DNA from: Lachnospiraceae bacterium | Lineage (GTDB): Bacteria > Bacillota > Clostridia > Lachnospirales > Lachnospiraceae | NCBI GenBank assembly: GCA_024697505.1 | Contig: JAILFQ010000196.1 | Span: 1-8,682 of the forward strand | Length of the DNA stretch: 8,682 nt | Reading direction: 5' to 3' | Part shown: piece by piece, positions 1 to 8,132 of the stretch | How positions within the stretch are numbered: position 1 is the stretch's first letter | Layout of the letters: each line of letters starts with the position of its first letter | The notes under the pieces: generated by a model | Seen by the model: the letters and a program-made list of their open reading frames with translations, nothing else | Database searches by the model: none | What the model was told of the DNA's origin: nothing | Made by a program: the position numbers and the translations under genes

Positions 1-807
1 GAAAAAGACTACTTTGATGGGGCTACAATTTTTCCCGAGGAGTTTTACGACATTTTAAGAAGCGGGAAAGATGTTAAAACATACCATATTAACCAGCAGA
101 TGTTCTATGATAACTTTAAGCCTTATGCAGAAGCGGGAGATGAAGTTATTTACGCCTGCTTCTCTACAGGTATTGCGGGAACCTTTAACGCTGCAAACCT
201 TGCAAAGGAACAGCTTCTTGAAGAATTTCCGGATTTCGATATTACAATAGTTGATTCCAAGTGTGCCTCCATAGGCTTTGGACTTTGCGTTTATTATGCT
301 CTTCAGATGCAGAAAAACGGAGCTTCAAAGCAGGAGATAATAGACGGCCTTCGTTGGCACTTCGACCATATGGAGCATGTTATAACGGTTGAGACTCTGG
401 AATATCTTTATAAAGGAGGAAGACTCTCAAAGACCAGCGCCATTGCCGGCGGACTTTTAAATATCAAGCCTATCATTGAGGTTACAGACGAGGGAAAACT
501 GGTCGCAACGGAAAAGGTCAGAGGAAGACTTAAATCTTTAAAGCGTGCAATAGACATTGTAGGTGAAGAAGGAAAGGCTTTGGATGACCAGATAATCGGC
601 CTTGTACATGGAGATTGCAAAGAAACCCTGGATATGGTTAAGGAATCTCTTGAAGACACCTACGGCTGCAGGGAATTTGCGGAAAACTATGTAGGTTGCG
701 CCATAGGAGCCCACACAGGCCCGGGTATTATAGGAATAACTTTCCTTAACGAGCCTTCACCTTACAAGAAGTATTTGGACCCGGTGGAAAAGAAGATTGT
801 AGATTAA
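1..807 (+). CDS. DegV family protein (fatty-acid-binding, FakB-like), 5'-truncated by window edge
   Basis: The reading frame is open from base 1 and ends at TAA 805-807, giving 268 visible residues; the start codon is outside the window, and roughly 30-35 N-terminal residues are missing judged by family length (about 280-290). ATG at 100 is internal, because family-like sequence continues upstream of it. DegV proteins bind one fatty acid; some (FakB) present it to the kinase FakA for phosphorylation and use in phospholipid synthesis in the cytoplasm. Visible family motifs are the ligand-site Thr (79-81, in KTYHIN), the FSTGIAGT loop with Ser at 163-165, YLYKGGRLSK with Arg at 421-423, and GAHTGPG with His at 712-714. 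The usual TSQ is TYH here and the usual SGT serine is Ala (175-177). No fakA is visible, so the fatty-acid role rests on family knowledge. It lies 22 bases upstream of addB, likely in the same transcript. Confidence 0.93.
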   Translation, partial: EKDYFDGATIFPEEFYDILRSGKDVKTYHINQQMFYDNFKPYAEAGDEVIYACFSTGIAGTFNAANLAKEQLLEEFPDFDITIVDSKCASIGFGLCVYYALQMQKNGASKQEIIDGLRWHFDHMEHVITVETLEYLYKGGRLSKTSAIAGGLLNIKPIIEVTDEGKLVATEKVRGRLKSLKRAIDIVGEEGKALDDQIIGLVHGDCKETLDMVKESLEDTYGCREFAENYVGCAIGAHTGPGIIGITFLNEPSPYKKYLDPVEKKIVD

Positions 808-817
808 ATTAATATTT

Positions 818-822
818 GGAGG
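818..822 (+). promoter_or_regulatory. Ribosome binding site of addB
   Basis: GGAGG lies 7 bases before ATG 830. It supports that start over the out-of-frame ATG at 823, which follows it directly. It sits in the only intergenic gap of the window (808-829), which has no room for a promoter or a terminator hairpin. Confidence 0.85.
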
Positions 823-829
823 ATGAAAC

Positions 830-3800
830 ATGGCACTTACTTTTGTACTTGGAGCTTCCGGCAGCGGAAAAACAGATTATCTTTACAACCTTGTTTTAAG
901 TGAGGCCAAAAAGAATCCTCAAAGTAATTATTATGTAATAGTTCCGGAGCAGTTTACGCTCCGTACTCAACAAGACCTTACGACAAGAAGCGAAAGTGGT
1001 GGCATCCTTAATGTGGATGTCTTAAGCTTTATGCGCCTTGCTCATAAGGTCTTTTTAAAACTCGGGAAGACCGGAGCTCTTGCCCTTAATGATGCAGGTA
1101 AGAGCATGATAATTAAAAGAGTCCTTTCGGAGCATGGAAAGGAACTTAAAGTGTATGCTACAAGCGCGGGAAGGGCCGGTTTTGTTGAAGAAGCAAAATC
1201 TCTGGTTTCCGAGCTTTTGCAGTACGGAATAGGAGAAGGGGAGCTGCTGGAAATGATGGACAAAGCGGAAGGAGACACTCTTCTTTGCTCTAAACTTCAG
1301 GATGCCCTTGTACTTTACAAAGGTTTTATGGACACTCTTTCGGAAGGTTACACCACCGGAGAGGAAATATTTGACCTTCTTGCGGACTGTCTTTTAAATA
1401 CGGACATTCTTTCCGATGCAACGGTGGTTCTGGACGGATTTACAGGTTTTACACCTTCCCAGTATTCACTTTTAAAGAGAATATTTGCCGGAAGCAAAGA
1501 TTGTTATGTTGCACTTACGGTGCCGGCAGAGGACTATCTTTCGGCTCCTGCCGGTCACGACCTTTTTTATCTTACAAAAAAGTCTCTTTTAAAGGTTGAA
1601 GCTTTGGCAAAAGAGGCCGGTGTTTCCGTAAATGAACCCGTCCTTTGCGAAGACATAAAAAGATATGGCAAAGAGAGCAAACTTTCTCACCTCGAAAGAA
1701 ATATCTTCAGGCTTAAAAGAAAGGTGATGAAAGCAGGCTGCGGCGGAGATTGTATTCAGATAAAAGGGCTGCCTTCCGTTAATGATGAGTGTCTTTTTGC
1801 GGTTACAAAAACTTTTCGTCTGTTAAAGGAAAAAGGCTATCGTTATAAGGACATTGCAATAGTTTGCTCAGATCTTTTCTCCTATGCGCCGGTTCTTGTT
1901 AAGGAATTTGAAAAGGTTGGAATACCGGCTTTTGCGGATATAAAAAAATCCATGTCGGATAACGTGCTTTCAACATATATAAGGGCCCTTCTTACAATAG
2001 CGGAAAGGGGACTTTCCCTTGAAAATGCCATGATCTATATTAAAAACCCTCTTACTTCTTACACAGAAGATGAGGCCTGCATGGTCGAAAACTATTGTAT
2101 AGCAAGAGGGATAAGTCTGCCTTTTGCTTTTGAAAGAAAGTGGGAAAGGAAAACAAAAGAAGCGGCAACGGATGAAGAAGTGGCTCTTCTTGAAGGAATA
2201 AGACAAAGGCTGGTTGCTGAAACCGCCGCCTTTTCAGACATATTTAAAAGTTCGGAAAATACCGGGGAAGTTACGGATAAAATAAAAGAATACCTTAAAG
2301 CTGTACAGATTGAAGAAAAAACGGAAGAACTGGCAGAAGAGTTTAAAATGCAGGGTGATTTTCTTCGGGCAAAAGAATACAAGCAGATCTGTAAGGTGCT
2401 TGAAGACGTTTTAGACCAGCTTAAAGGTATTATGGGCCACAGAAAGTTTTCTGTTAAAGAGTACAGAGAACTTGTGGAAACAGGCCTTAGAGAGGCAAAG
2501 GTCGGTCTTATACCTCAGGGCTCCGAGCAGATTGTTATAGGAGACCTTGAAAGAACAAGACTCAATGATATTAAGGCTCTTATAATGCTTGGAATAAATG
2601 ATGGTAAGGTTCCTGCAAACAGTGGTGGGGGTGGAATACTCACAGACGCGGAAAGAAGAAAACTCGCGGAAAAAGATGTGGAACTTGCACCGGATGCCGT
2701 AACAAGCGCAGCTTACTCAAATTTTTACATCTATCAAAGCCTTTCGAAACCGAGAGAAGAACTCATTATTACCTATTCCTCAATCAGTGACGATGGCAAG
2801 GCGGTAAAGCCGGCTTATCTTATTAAGAGGATAAAGGGCCTGTTTGAAGATGAACTCGAGGTGACTTCTGCAGGTGAAGACAAGGAAGACAAGATATACG
2901 GCATTTTAAAGAACGATTACGGGGAAAGCAGCTTTATTGCCGCCTTAAGAGACTTTGCAGTGGACATCAAAAACGAAAACGATCCCGACAAATCCGGGGA
3001 AGAGGCGGAAAAGGCCGCACTTAAAGGCCAGACCTTCTCTGCCCTCTTAAAGAAATATGCAGATACACTTACAAAGGAAGAGTTGGAAAATGTGGTAAGG
3101 CTTTCTCTTGGCATTCCAAAGGAGGAAAAAATACCTGAGGAAAGTGCAAGACTTATATTCGACCTGCCGGCCAAAAGTTCCGTAACCAGACTGCAGCTCT
3201 TTGCGGAATGTCCTTTCAAACACTTCCTTAAGAGTGGCCTCAAAATAGAAGAAAGAGAAGAATTTAAGGTTGGCACAAATGATATAGGAAACGTATATCA
3301 TGGAGTCCTTGAAGGAATTGCAAAAGAATTAAGAGAAAAGAATGAAACCTTCAAAGACCTTACGGATGAAAGAATAAAGGGATATGTTAAGGATTTTGTC
3401 GCAAAGGAAATAGACAATTATTCCGCAGATATCTTTAAAGAAACTGAAAGAACTCCTTTTATGACGGGAGAAATAGAAAAAACTCTGGAAATATCATTAA
3501 AGAGTATTAGAGATCAGCTGAAGGATTCTCTTTTTGAACCGGGCTTTTTTGAAAAGGATTTTTATCTTAAAGGAAAAAATATAAACCTTGTGGGAATTGT
3601 GGACAGAATAGACAAATACGAGGATGAGGACAACCTTATTCTTAATTTTGTGGACTATAAATCCGGAGCAAAGAAATTCGACCTTTCAAGTTTTTATTAC
3701 GGTAATTCCATTCAGCTGCCCGTTTACATGACTGCACAGGTTGAGGAGATGTCTTCGGTAACAAAAAAAGAAGTAATTCCGGGCGGAATGTATTATTATC

Positions 3801-4381
3801 ACGTTTATAATCCTACCGCAGACAAGGAAAAGACCAAGGGCGAAACCGAAGAAGAACTTATAAAGGCCTCCGAAGAGGTAAGAATTAAACAAATGAAGTT
3901 AAACGGCCCGACAAATTCGGACCCAAGAGTTATTAAGGCCTTAAAGCCGGAATTTTACGATGAAAACGGAGAACTTGCTCCAAGCGTTAAGTCTGATATG
4001 GTTAACGTAAGCAGTTCGAGCGTGAATAAAGATACCGGGGAAATTAGCCTTAAAGGAAAGGTTATTTCCGAAGAAGGCTTTAAACTTATAAAAGCCCATA
4101 CAGACTATCTTCTTGAAGAGGAAGGAAAAGAGATTGCCGGAGGAGCTGCGGAAATTAAGCCTCAGAGGTTTAAGAAGAGAACCGCCTGTGATTTTTGCGA
4201 TTACAGGAATGTTTGCGGCTTTGACAGAAAATGCGGCTACAGCTACAAGGAACTTAAACCGATGACAGATGATGAGGTTTTTGAGGAAATAAAAAAAGAA
4301 ACAGGAAATAAAGAAACAGGAAATAAAGAAACAGGAAATAAAAGTGTAAATTCAGGAGAGGAGGGAGAAAAGAATGAGTAA
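830..4381 (+). CDS. addB: ATP-dependent helicase/nuclease subunit B, AddB
   Basis: AddB pairs with AddA to resect double-strand DNA breaks. In the family, AddB has an inactivated helicase fold that scans for the Chi sequence, plus a RecB-type nuclease that cuts the 5'-ended strand. The 1183 residues match the usual length (about 1160 in Bacillus). In order I see: Walker A GASGSGKT (residues 8-15); VPEQFT (38-43) and SFMRLAH (66-72), which line the Chi-scanning site; DGFTGFTP (202-209); a long helicase-like middle; then the nuclease with His824 (NVYHG), Asp925 (VDRID), Asp942 and Lys944 (DYKSG) and Gln962 (IQLPVY). Four cysteines, Cys794 and the C-x2-C-x5-C at 1120, 1123 and 1129, match the 4Fe-4S ligands of Bacillus AddB in spacing and almost in position, so the nuclease and cluster look intact. 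The tail beyond the cluster ends in three KETGN repeats. The start is set by GGAGG at 818-822. The stop codon overlaps the start of addA. Confidence 0.97.
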   Translation: MALTFVLGASGSGKTDYLYNLVLSEAKKNPQSNYYVIVPEQFTLRTQQDLTTRSESGGILNVDVLSFMRLAHKVFLKLGKTGALALNDAGKSMIIKRVLSEHGKELKVYATSAGRAGFVEEAKSLVSELLQYGIGEGELLEMMDKAEGDTLLCSKLQDALVLYKGFMDTLSEGYTTGEEIFDLLADCLLNTDILSDATVVLDGFTGFTPSQYSLLKRIFAGSKDCYVALTVPAEDYLSAPAGHDLFYLTKKSLLKVEALAKEAGVSVNEPVLCEDIKRYGKESKLSHLERNIFRLKRKVMKAGCGGDCIQIKGLPSVNDECLFAVTKTFRLLKEKGYRYKDIAIVCSDLFSYAPVLVKEFEKVGIPAFADIKKSMSDNVLSTYIRALLTIAERGLSLENAMIYIKNPLTSYTEDEACMVENYCIARGISLPFAFERKWERKTKEAATDEEVALLEGIRQRLVAETAAFSDIFKSSENTGEVTDKIKEYLKAVQIEEKTEELAEEFKMQGDFLRAKEYKQICKVLEDVLDQLKGIMGHRKFSVKEYRELVETGLREAKVGLIPQGSEQIVIGDLERTRLNDIKALIMLGINDGKVPANSGGGGILTDAERRKLAEKDVELAPDAVTSAAYSNFYIYQSLSKPREELIITYSSISDDGKAVKPAYLIKRIKGLFEDELEVTSAGEDKEDKIYGILKNDYGESSFIAALRDFAVDIKNENDPDKSGEEAEKAALKGQTFSALLKKYADTLTKEELENVVRLSLGIPKEEKIPEESARLIFDLPAKSSVTRLQLFAECPFKHFLKSGLKIEEREEFKVGTNDIGNVYHGVLEGIAKELREKNETFKDLTDERIKGYVKDFVAKEIDNYSADIFKETERTPFMTGEIEKTLEISLKSIRDQLKDSLFEPGFFEKDFYLKGKNINLVGIVDRIDKYEDEDNLILNFVDYKSGAKKFDLSSFYYGNSIQLPVYMTAQVEEMSSVTKKEVIPGGMYYYHVYNPTADKEKTKGETEEELIKASEEVRIKQMKLNGPTNSDPRVIKALKPEFYDENGELAPSVKSDMVNVSSSSVNKDTGEISLKGKVISEEGFKLIKAHTDYLLEEEGKEIAGGAAEIKPQRFKKRTACDFCDYRNVCGFDRKCGYSYKELKPMTDDEVFEEIKKETGNKETGNKETGNKSVNSGEEGEKNE
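4295..4339 (+). repeat. Perfect 15-bp tandem repeat, three copies, in the 3' end of addB
   Basis: The unit AAAGAAACAGGAAAT occurs at 4295-4309, 4310-4324 and 4325-4339 with no mismatch. Each copy encodes Lys-Glu-Thr-Gly-Asn, so AddB residues 1156-1170 are (KETGN)x3, followed by another Lys. The unit is a multiple of three, so gain or loss of a copy would keep the frame. It lies after the iron-sulfur ligands and 20 bases before the addA Shine-Dalgarno core. Confidence 0.97.
4354..4367 (+). promoter_or_regulatory. Extended purine-rich ribosome binding site of addA, inside addB
   Basis: The run AGGAGAGGAGGGAG contains GGAGG at 4360-4364, 9 bases before ATG 4374, and a second possible core (AGGAG, 4354-4358) further upstream. 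The site lies inside the last codons of addB, so ribosomes finishing addB pass over it. It supports ATG 4374 as the addA start. Confidence 0.85.
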
Positions 4382-7300
4382 ACCGGCTTTTAAACCAACA
4401 CCGGATCAGGAAAAGGCCATAAATACAAGAAAGTGCGACCTGCTTGTTGCCGCTGCGGCCGGGTCCGGTAAAACTGCTGTTCTTGTGCAAAGAATTCTCT
4501 CTTCCATAATAAACGACGGTGCGGATATAGATCATTATCTTATAGTTACCTTTACAAATACGGCTGCCTCCGAAATGAAAGAAAAGATAATTACCGCCAT
4601 AGATGAAGCTGTGGAAAAAGATCCTGAAAACGACCACCTTGCAAGGCAGCTTATCCTTGTGAGAAATGCGAATATTTCTACCATAGACGGTTTTTGCCTT
4701 AAGGTTTTAAGGGAAAACTTCCAGCTTGCGGGTGTGGATCCGGGCTTCAGGATAGGCGAACCTACTGAAATTGCCCTTCTTGAAGCGGATGTTTTGGATG
4801 ATTGCTTTAAAAAATGGCATAAAGAGGGAAGAGAAGACTTTCTGGCACTTTGTTCCGCCTTTTCAAAAACGGAAAGCGACGAAAACGTAAAAAAACTTAT
4901 TACAAACCTTACTTTAAAGGCAGGCAGCGAGCCATGGCCTTATGCATGGCTTGAAGAGGTATCCGCAAAGCAGGAACTTACGGACAAAATCGAAAATATG
5001 CCTATTTTCAAGGAGATAATGAGAAAGGCAGGGGAAAAGCTTGAGGAAATAAGAAATACCTTTATTGGCCTTAAGGACCTGGCAGATAAGTACGACTGCC
5101 TTTATTCGGAAACCTTTGAAGCAGATATAAAACTTATAAACGGAATAATGGAAGAGGGAAAAAAAGGCTATTTTTCACTTGGTCTTGCTCTTCATCCTAA
5201 ATTTGTACCAATTAAAAGGATAAAAGCCGAAGAAAAGACCGATTTTACAGAAGGTTTGGCAGATTTAAGAGGCAAGCTTAAAAAAAAATTGAAAAAAATA
5301 TGTACAGACTACTTCTCTTATACGGAAGATGAATTAAAGCATGTTATTAAAATGGAAAACGGCTATGTTAAGACTCTTTGCGATCTTACAAAAGAGTACA
5401 TGGACTGCCTTCTTGCCGCCAAGAAAGAGAAAAATATCCTTCATTTTAATGATATTGCCCATTACACCTTAAACATCCTTTTGAACGAAGACGGCACAAG
5501 AACCGAAGTTGCAAAGGAGATGGCAAAAAAATTCGACGAGATAATGATAGACGAGTACCAGGATTCCAACTACCTGCAGGAATATATCCTTACCGCGGTT
5601 TCCGGCGGTAAAGACGGTACAAAGAATATCTTTATGGTAGGGGATATAAAACAAAGCATTTATAAGTTCCGTATGGCAAATCCGGATCTTTTTAAGAATA
5701 AGTACAGCCTTTTTAATTATGATGAGGGCAATCAGAGAAAAATAGACCTCAAGATGAACTTCAGAAGCCGCAGGGAAGTCCTTGATGCCACGAATATCAT
5801 TTTTGCAAAGATAATGGATGAAGACATTACGGAAATAGGCTATGAAGAAAATGCCATGTTAAATGTGGGCAGAGAGCAGATTGTGGATAACAAAAACCAC
5901 AATACGGAGTTTTTGTTTATAACAAGGAATGCGGAAGAAGGAAATGATGAAGGTGACGAAGGTGATGACGTAAAAGAACGTGTGCCTGATGCTTCCGCCG
6001 AAACGGCTGAAGAAGACGAAACCGGCGACGGGGAGTCCAAAGCGGAAGAAGATAAAATTAAAGCCGAAGCCATAGGCGTTTCTAAGAGAATAGAAGAACT
6101 CGTACATAACGAGGGCTGGAAATACGGAGACATTGTTATTCTTCTCAGAAGCGCAAAGGGCTGGTTTGAACCTTTTCTTTCGGTTTTTGAAGAGTTTAAC
6201 ATTCCTGCTTATGCGGAGACTGAAACCGGCTATTTTTCCGCCGTAGAAGTAATAAAAGTACTGGATTACTTAAAGGTTCTTGATAATCCTTACCAGGACA
6301 TTGCTTTTACCTCCGTTCTGCATTCTCCTTTTGCGGACCTTTCCGCAGGAGAACTGGCACTTCTTGGAACCCTAAGAAAAAAAGAGGGCAAAAAAGAGAG
6401 GATCTATACTCTTGCAAGAGAAATGGCCAAAGAAGGAAACGAAAAACTCACCGCCTTCTTTAATATTTATGATGTTTTAAGAAAGAAAGCTACGCTTAAA
6501 AATGTGCACGAGCTTTTGGCGGACATATACGAAGAAACCGGCTATTTAAAAAAGGTTTATGCTATGCCGGGCGGCGAAAGGAGACGCGGAAACCTTAACA
6601 TGTTGGTCTCCATAGCCCTTAAATTCGAGAAAACATCATTTGGGGGGCTTACGGACTTTGTAAGATACATTAAAAAGCTTAGAACCTACGAGCAGGATTT
6701 CGGTGAGGCAAAATCTTCCGAAGGCGGCAATTTTGTACGCCTTATGACAATACATAAGAGTAAGGGTCTGGAATTTCCTGTTGTTTTCGTATGCGGAATG
6801 AATAAAGAAATAAACAGGATGGACATACACAGTTCCACCGTTATTCATGAAAAGTACGGGATCGGAATGAAGGTTACGGACCCTGAAACAAGAATAGTCT
6901 ATTCTTCCCTGACCAAAAGATATATAGCGGAGGAAATGAATAAAGAGGTGGTTTCCGAAGAACTCAGAGTTCTTTACGTTGCCCTTACAAGAGCAAGAGA
7001 AAAGCTGATCCTTACAGGATTTCTTGGACAGACAGAGAAAGACGGGGAAGTGGTAACGGACGGTGATAAGTGGGCGGCAGACCTTCCTACACCGCTCCTT
7101 GAAGGCCTCCGTATAAAAAGTGATATACTAAGTAAAAACAGTTATTTTTCCATGGTGTGCCCTTATATTTTTGACGACGAGAGGTCCTTTTCTTCCTATA
7201 TGGGCTCCTCTAAGGTGATTTCTGCGGATATTGGAAGTACGCATGTTGCGACGACTTTGGAATTCCGTTTAACAGATGCTTCCGTTCTTTCCGCAAAAGC

Positions 7301-8132
7301 TGCAAGAAAGCCTATTGAAGAGGAACTCAACAAAAAACTTGAAGAACTTAAGGAAAAAGATTTTGGGAAAGGAAGCTTCGCGGAAGAACTTACCAAAAAA
7401 CTTGAGGAGATGAAAAACTATTCATATCCTTATGCTGTCGAGGCAGCTCTTCCTGTAAAAATGACTGTTTCCGAAATTAAGAAAATGGCCATGGAAGAAA
7501 ATGAAGAAGCGGAAACGGCGGTTATTCCGGAATCCCCGGAGAAAGCACCTCATTTTGAAGGGGCGGTTGCAAGTATGTATGCAAATCCTGAAGGAAGTTC
7601 TGAAGGAAAGCTTTCCGGTGCCGAAAAAGGAACTTTGTTCCATCATTTGATGGAGCTGCTTCCGTTTGAAAAGGATTATACCGGGGAAACCTTAAAGGAA
7701 GAACTGGACGGCTTTGTAAAGAACGGCCTTGTAAAAAAAGAGGAACTTGCACAGATAGATACTGGTAAGATACTTACTTTCTTTAATTCATCTCTCGGAA
7801 AAATGATGAGGAATGCCGCAAAAGCCGGAAAACTTTATAAAGAGCAGTCCTTTATGATAAGAATTCCTGCAGGAGATATTTTTAAGGACATTAAGACTTC
7901 CGAAACGATTATTGTACAAGGAATAATAGATGCCTATTTTGTACTTGACGGAAAACTGATTATAATGGATTATAAAACAGACTATATAAGAGAGGATGCG
8001 ACACGCGAACTTTCGGAGAAGTATAAAAAACAGTTGGAGTTATACGGCTTTGCGCTTTCAAAACTTACGGGCATGGAAGTTTCAAAGATGTATTTTTACT
8101 CCGTTTCCAAAGACTTAGAGGTGAGTGTATGA
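4374..8132 (+). CDS. addA: ATP-dependent helicase/nuclease subunit A, AddA
   Basis: AddA is the motor of AddAB: a superfamily 1A 3'-to-5' helicase fused to a RecB-type nuclease that cuts the 3'-ended strand before Chi. The 1252 residues are close to Bacillus AddA (about 1230). Helicase motifs run in order: TPDQEKAI (9-16), Walker A AAGSGKT (28-34), VTFTNTAASEM (58-68), STIDGFC (102-108), Walker B IDEYQDSN (392-399), GDIKQSIYKFR (423-433), LKMNFRSR (459-466), TIHKSKGLEF (792-801) and LRVLYVALTRARE (864-876). The nuclease domain has His1090 (GTLFHH), Asp1186 (GIIDAY), Asp1199 and Lys1201 (MDYKTD) and Gln1220 to Tyr1224 (QLELY), so both activities look intact. The KMTVSEIKK linker motif typical of AddA precedes the nuclease. 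Odd points are an A9 run at codons 303-305, an acidic stretch (20 of 42 residues Asp/Glu, 520-561) and a repeated EELxKKLEE segment (983-1013). The start overlaps addB by 8 bases, suggesting coupled translation. Confidence 0.97.
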   Translation: MSKPAFKPTPDQEKAINTRKCDLLVAAAAGSGKTAVLVQRILSSIINDGADIDHYLIVTFTNTAASEMKEKIITAIDEAVEKDPENDHLARQLILVRNANISTIDGFCLKVLRENFQLAGVDPGFRIGEPTEIALLEADVLDDCFKKWHKEGREDFLALCSAFSKTESDENVKKLITNLTLKAGSEPWPYAWLEEVSAKQELTDKIENMPIFKEIMRKAGEKLEEIRNTFIGLKDLADKYDCLYSETFEADIKLINGIMEEGKKGYFSLGLALHPKFVPIKRIKAEEKTDFTEGLADLRGKLKKKLKKICTDYFSYTEDELKHVIKMENGYVKTLCDLTKEYMDCLLAAKKEKNILHFNDIAHYTLNILLNEDGTRTEVAKEMAKKFDEIMIDEYQDSNYLQEYILTAVSGGKDGTKNIFMVGDIKQSIYKFRMANPDLFKNKYSLFNYDEGNQRKIDLKMNFRSRREVLDATNIIFAKIMDEDITEIGYEENAMLNVGREQIVDNKNHNTEFLFITRNAEEGNDEGDEGDDVKERVPDASAETAEEDETGDGESKAEEDKIKAEAIGVSKRIEELVHNEGWKYGDIVILLRSAKGWFEPFLSVFEEFNIPAYAETETGYFSAVEVIKVLDYLKVLDNPYQDIAFTSVLHSPFADLSAGELALLGTLRKKEGKKERIYTLAREMAKEGNEKLTAFFNIYDVLRKKATLKNVHELLADIYEETGYLKKVYAMPGGERRRGNLNMLVSIALKFEKTSFGGLTDFVRYIKKLRTYEQDFGEAKSSEGGNFVRLMTIHKSKGLEFPVVFVCGMNKEINRMDIHSSTVIHEKYGIGMKVTDPETRIVYSSLTKRYIAEEMNKEVVSEELRVLYVALTRAREKLILTGFLGQTEKDGEVVTDGDKWAADLPTPLLEGLRIKSDILSKNSYFSMVCPYIFDDERSFSSYMGSSKVISADIGSTHVATTLEFRLTDASVLSAKAARKPIEEELNKKLEELKEKDFGKGSFAEELTKKLEEMKNYSYPYAVEAALPVKMTVSEIKKMAMEENEEAETAVIPESPEKAPHFEGAVASMYANPEGSSEGKLSGAEKGTLFHHLMELLPFEKDYTGETLKEELDGFVKNGLVKKEELAQIDTGKILTFFNSSLGKMMRNAAKAGKLYKEQSFMIRIPAGDIFKDIKTSETIIVQGIIDAYFVLDGKLIIMDYKTDYIREDATRELSEKYKKQLELYGFALSKLTGMEVSKMYFYSVSKDLEVSV
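5280..5288 (+). repeat. A9 homopolymer run within addA
   Basis: Nine A bases encode Lys303-Lys305 of AddA in frame. A second run of seven A follows at 5292-5298. Loss of one A from the A9 run would give an immediate TGA; gain of one A leads to a TGA within about 15 codons. Confidence 0.9.
7320..7412 (+). repeat. Two-copy imperfect repeat encoding a heptad-like helical segment in AddA
   Basis: Bases 7320-7349 and 7383-7412 match at 23 of 30 positions and encode EELNKKLEEL (residues 983-992) and EELTKKLEEM (1004-1013). The copies are 63 bases, or 21 residues, apart, which equals three heptads. Charge and leucine spacing suggest an amphipathic helix or short coiled coil between the helicase core and the nuclease domain. 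Confidence 0.75.
8118..8125 (+). promoter_or_regulatory. Ribosome binding site of the AI-2E family gene, inside addA
   Basis: GAGGTGAG lies 3 bases before ATG 8129, or about 6-7 bases from its AGGTG core. It is a weaker match than the addA site and sits within the final codons of addA. Confidence 0.65.

Noticed and set aside
808..829. Promoter or terminator between the DegV gene and addB
   Set aside because: The gap is 22 bases and is mostly taken up by the Shine-Dalgarno site; no hairpin or -35/-10 pair is visible.
2917..3276. A 119-residue minus-strand frame, and similar ones at 5840-6202 and 408-659
   Set aside because: They are Ser-rich shadows of the Lys/Glu-rich plus-strand genes, with no recognisable domain and no support as genes.
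4295..4339. Possible CRISPR or phage attachment repeat
   Set aside because: The units are directly adjacent with no spacers, are only 15 bases long, and are in frame inside addB.
4254..4637. A 127-residue open frame on the minus strand across the addB/addA junction
   Set aside because: It is antisense to two well-supported genes, and its Phe/Leu/Tyr-rich product is what purine-rich coding DNA gives on the opposite strand. The repeated LFLYF text is only the shadow of the KETGN repeat.
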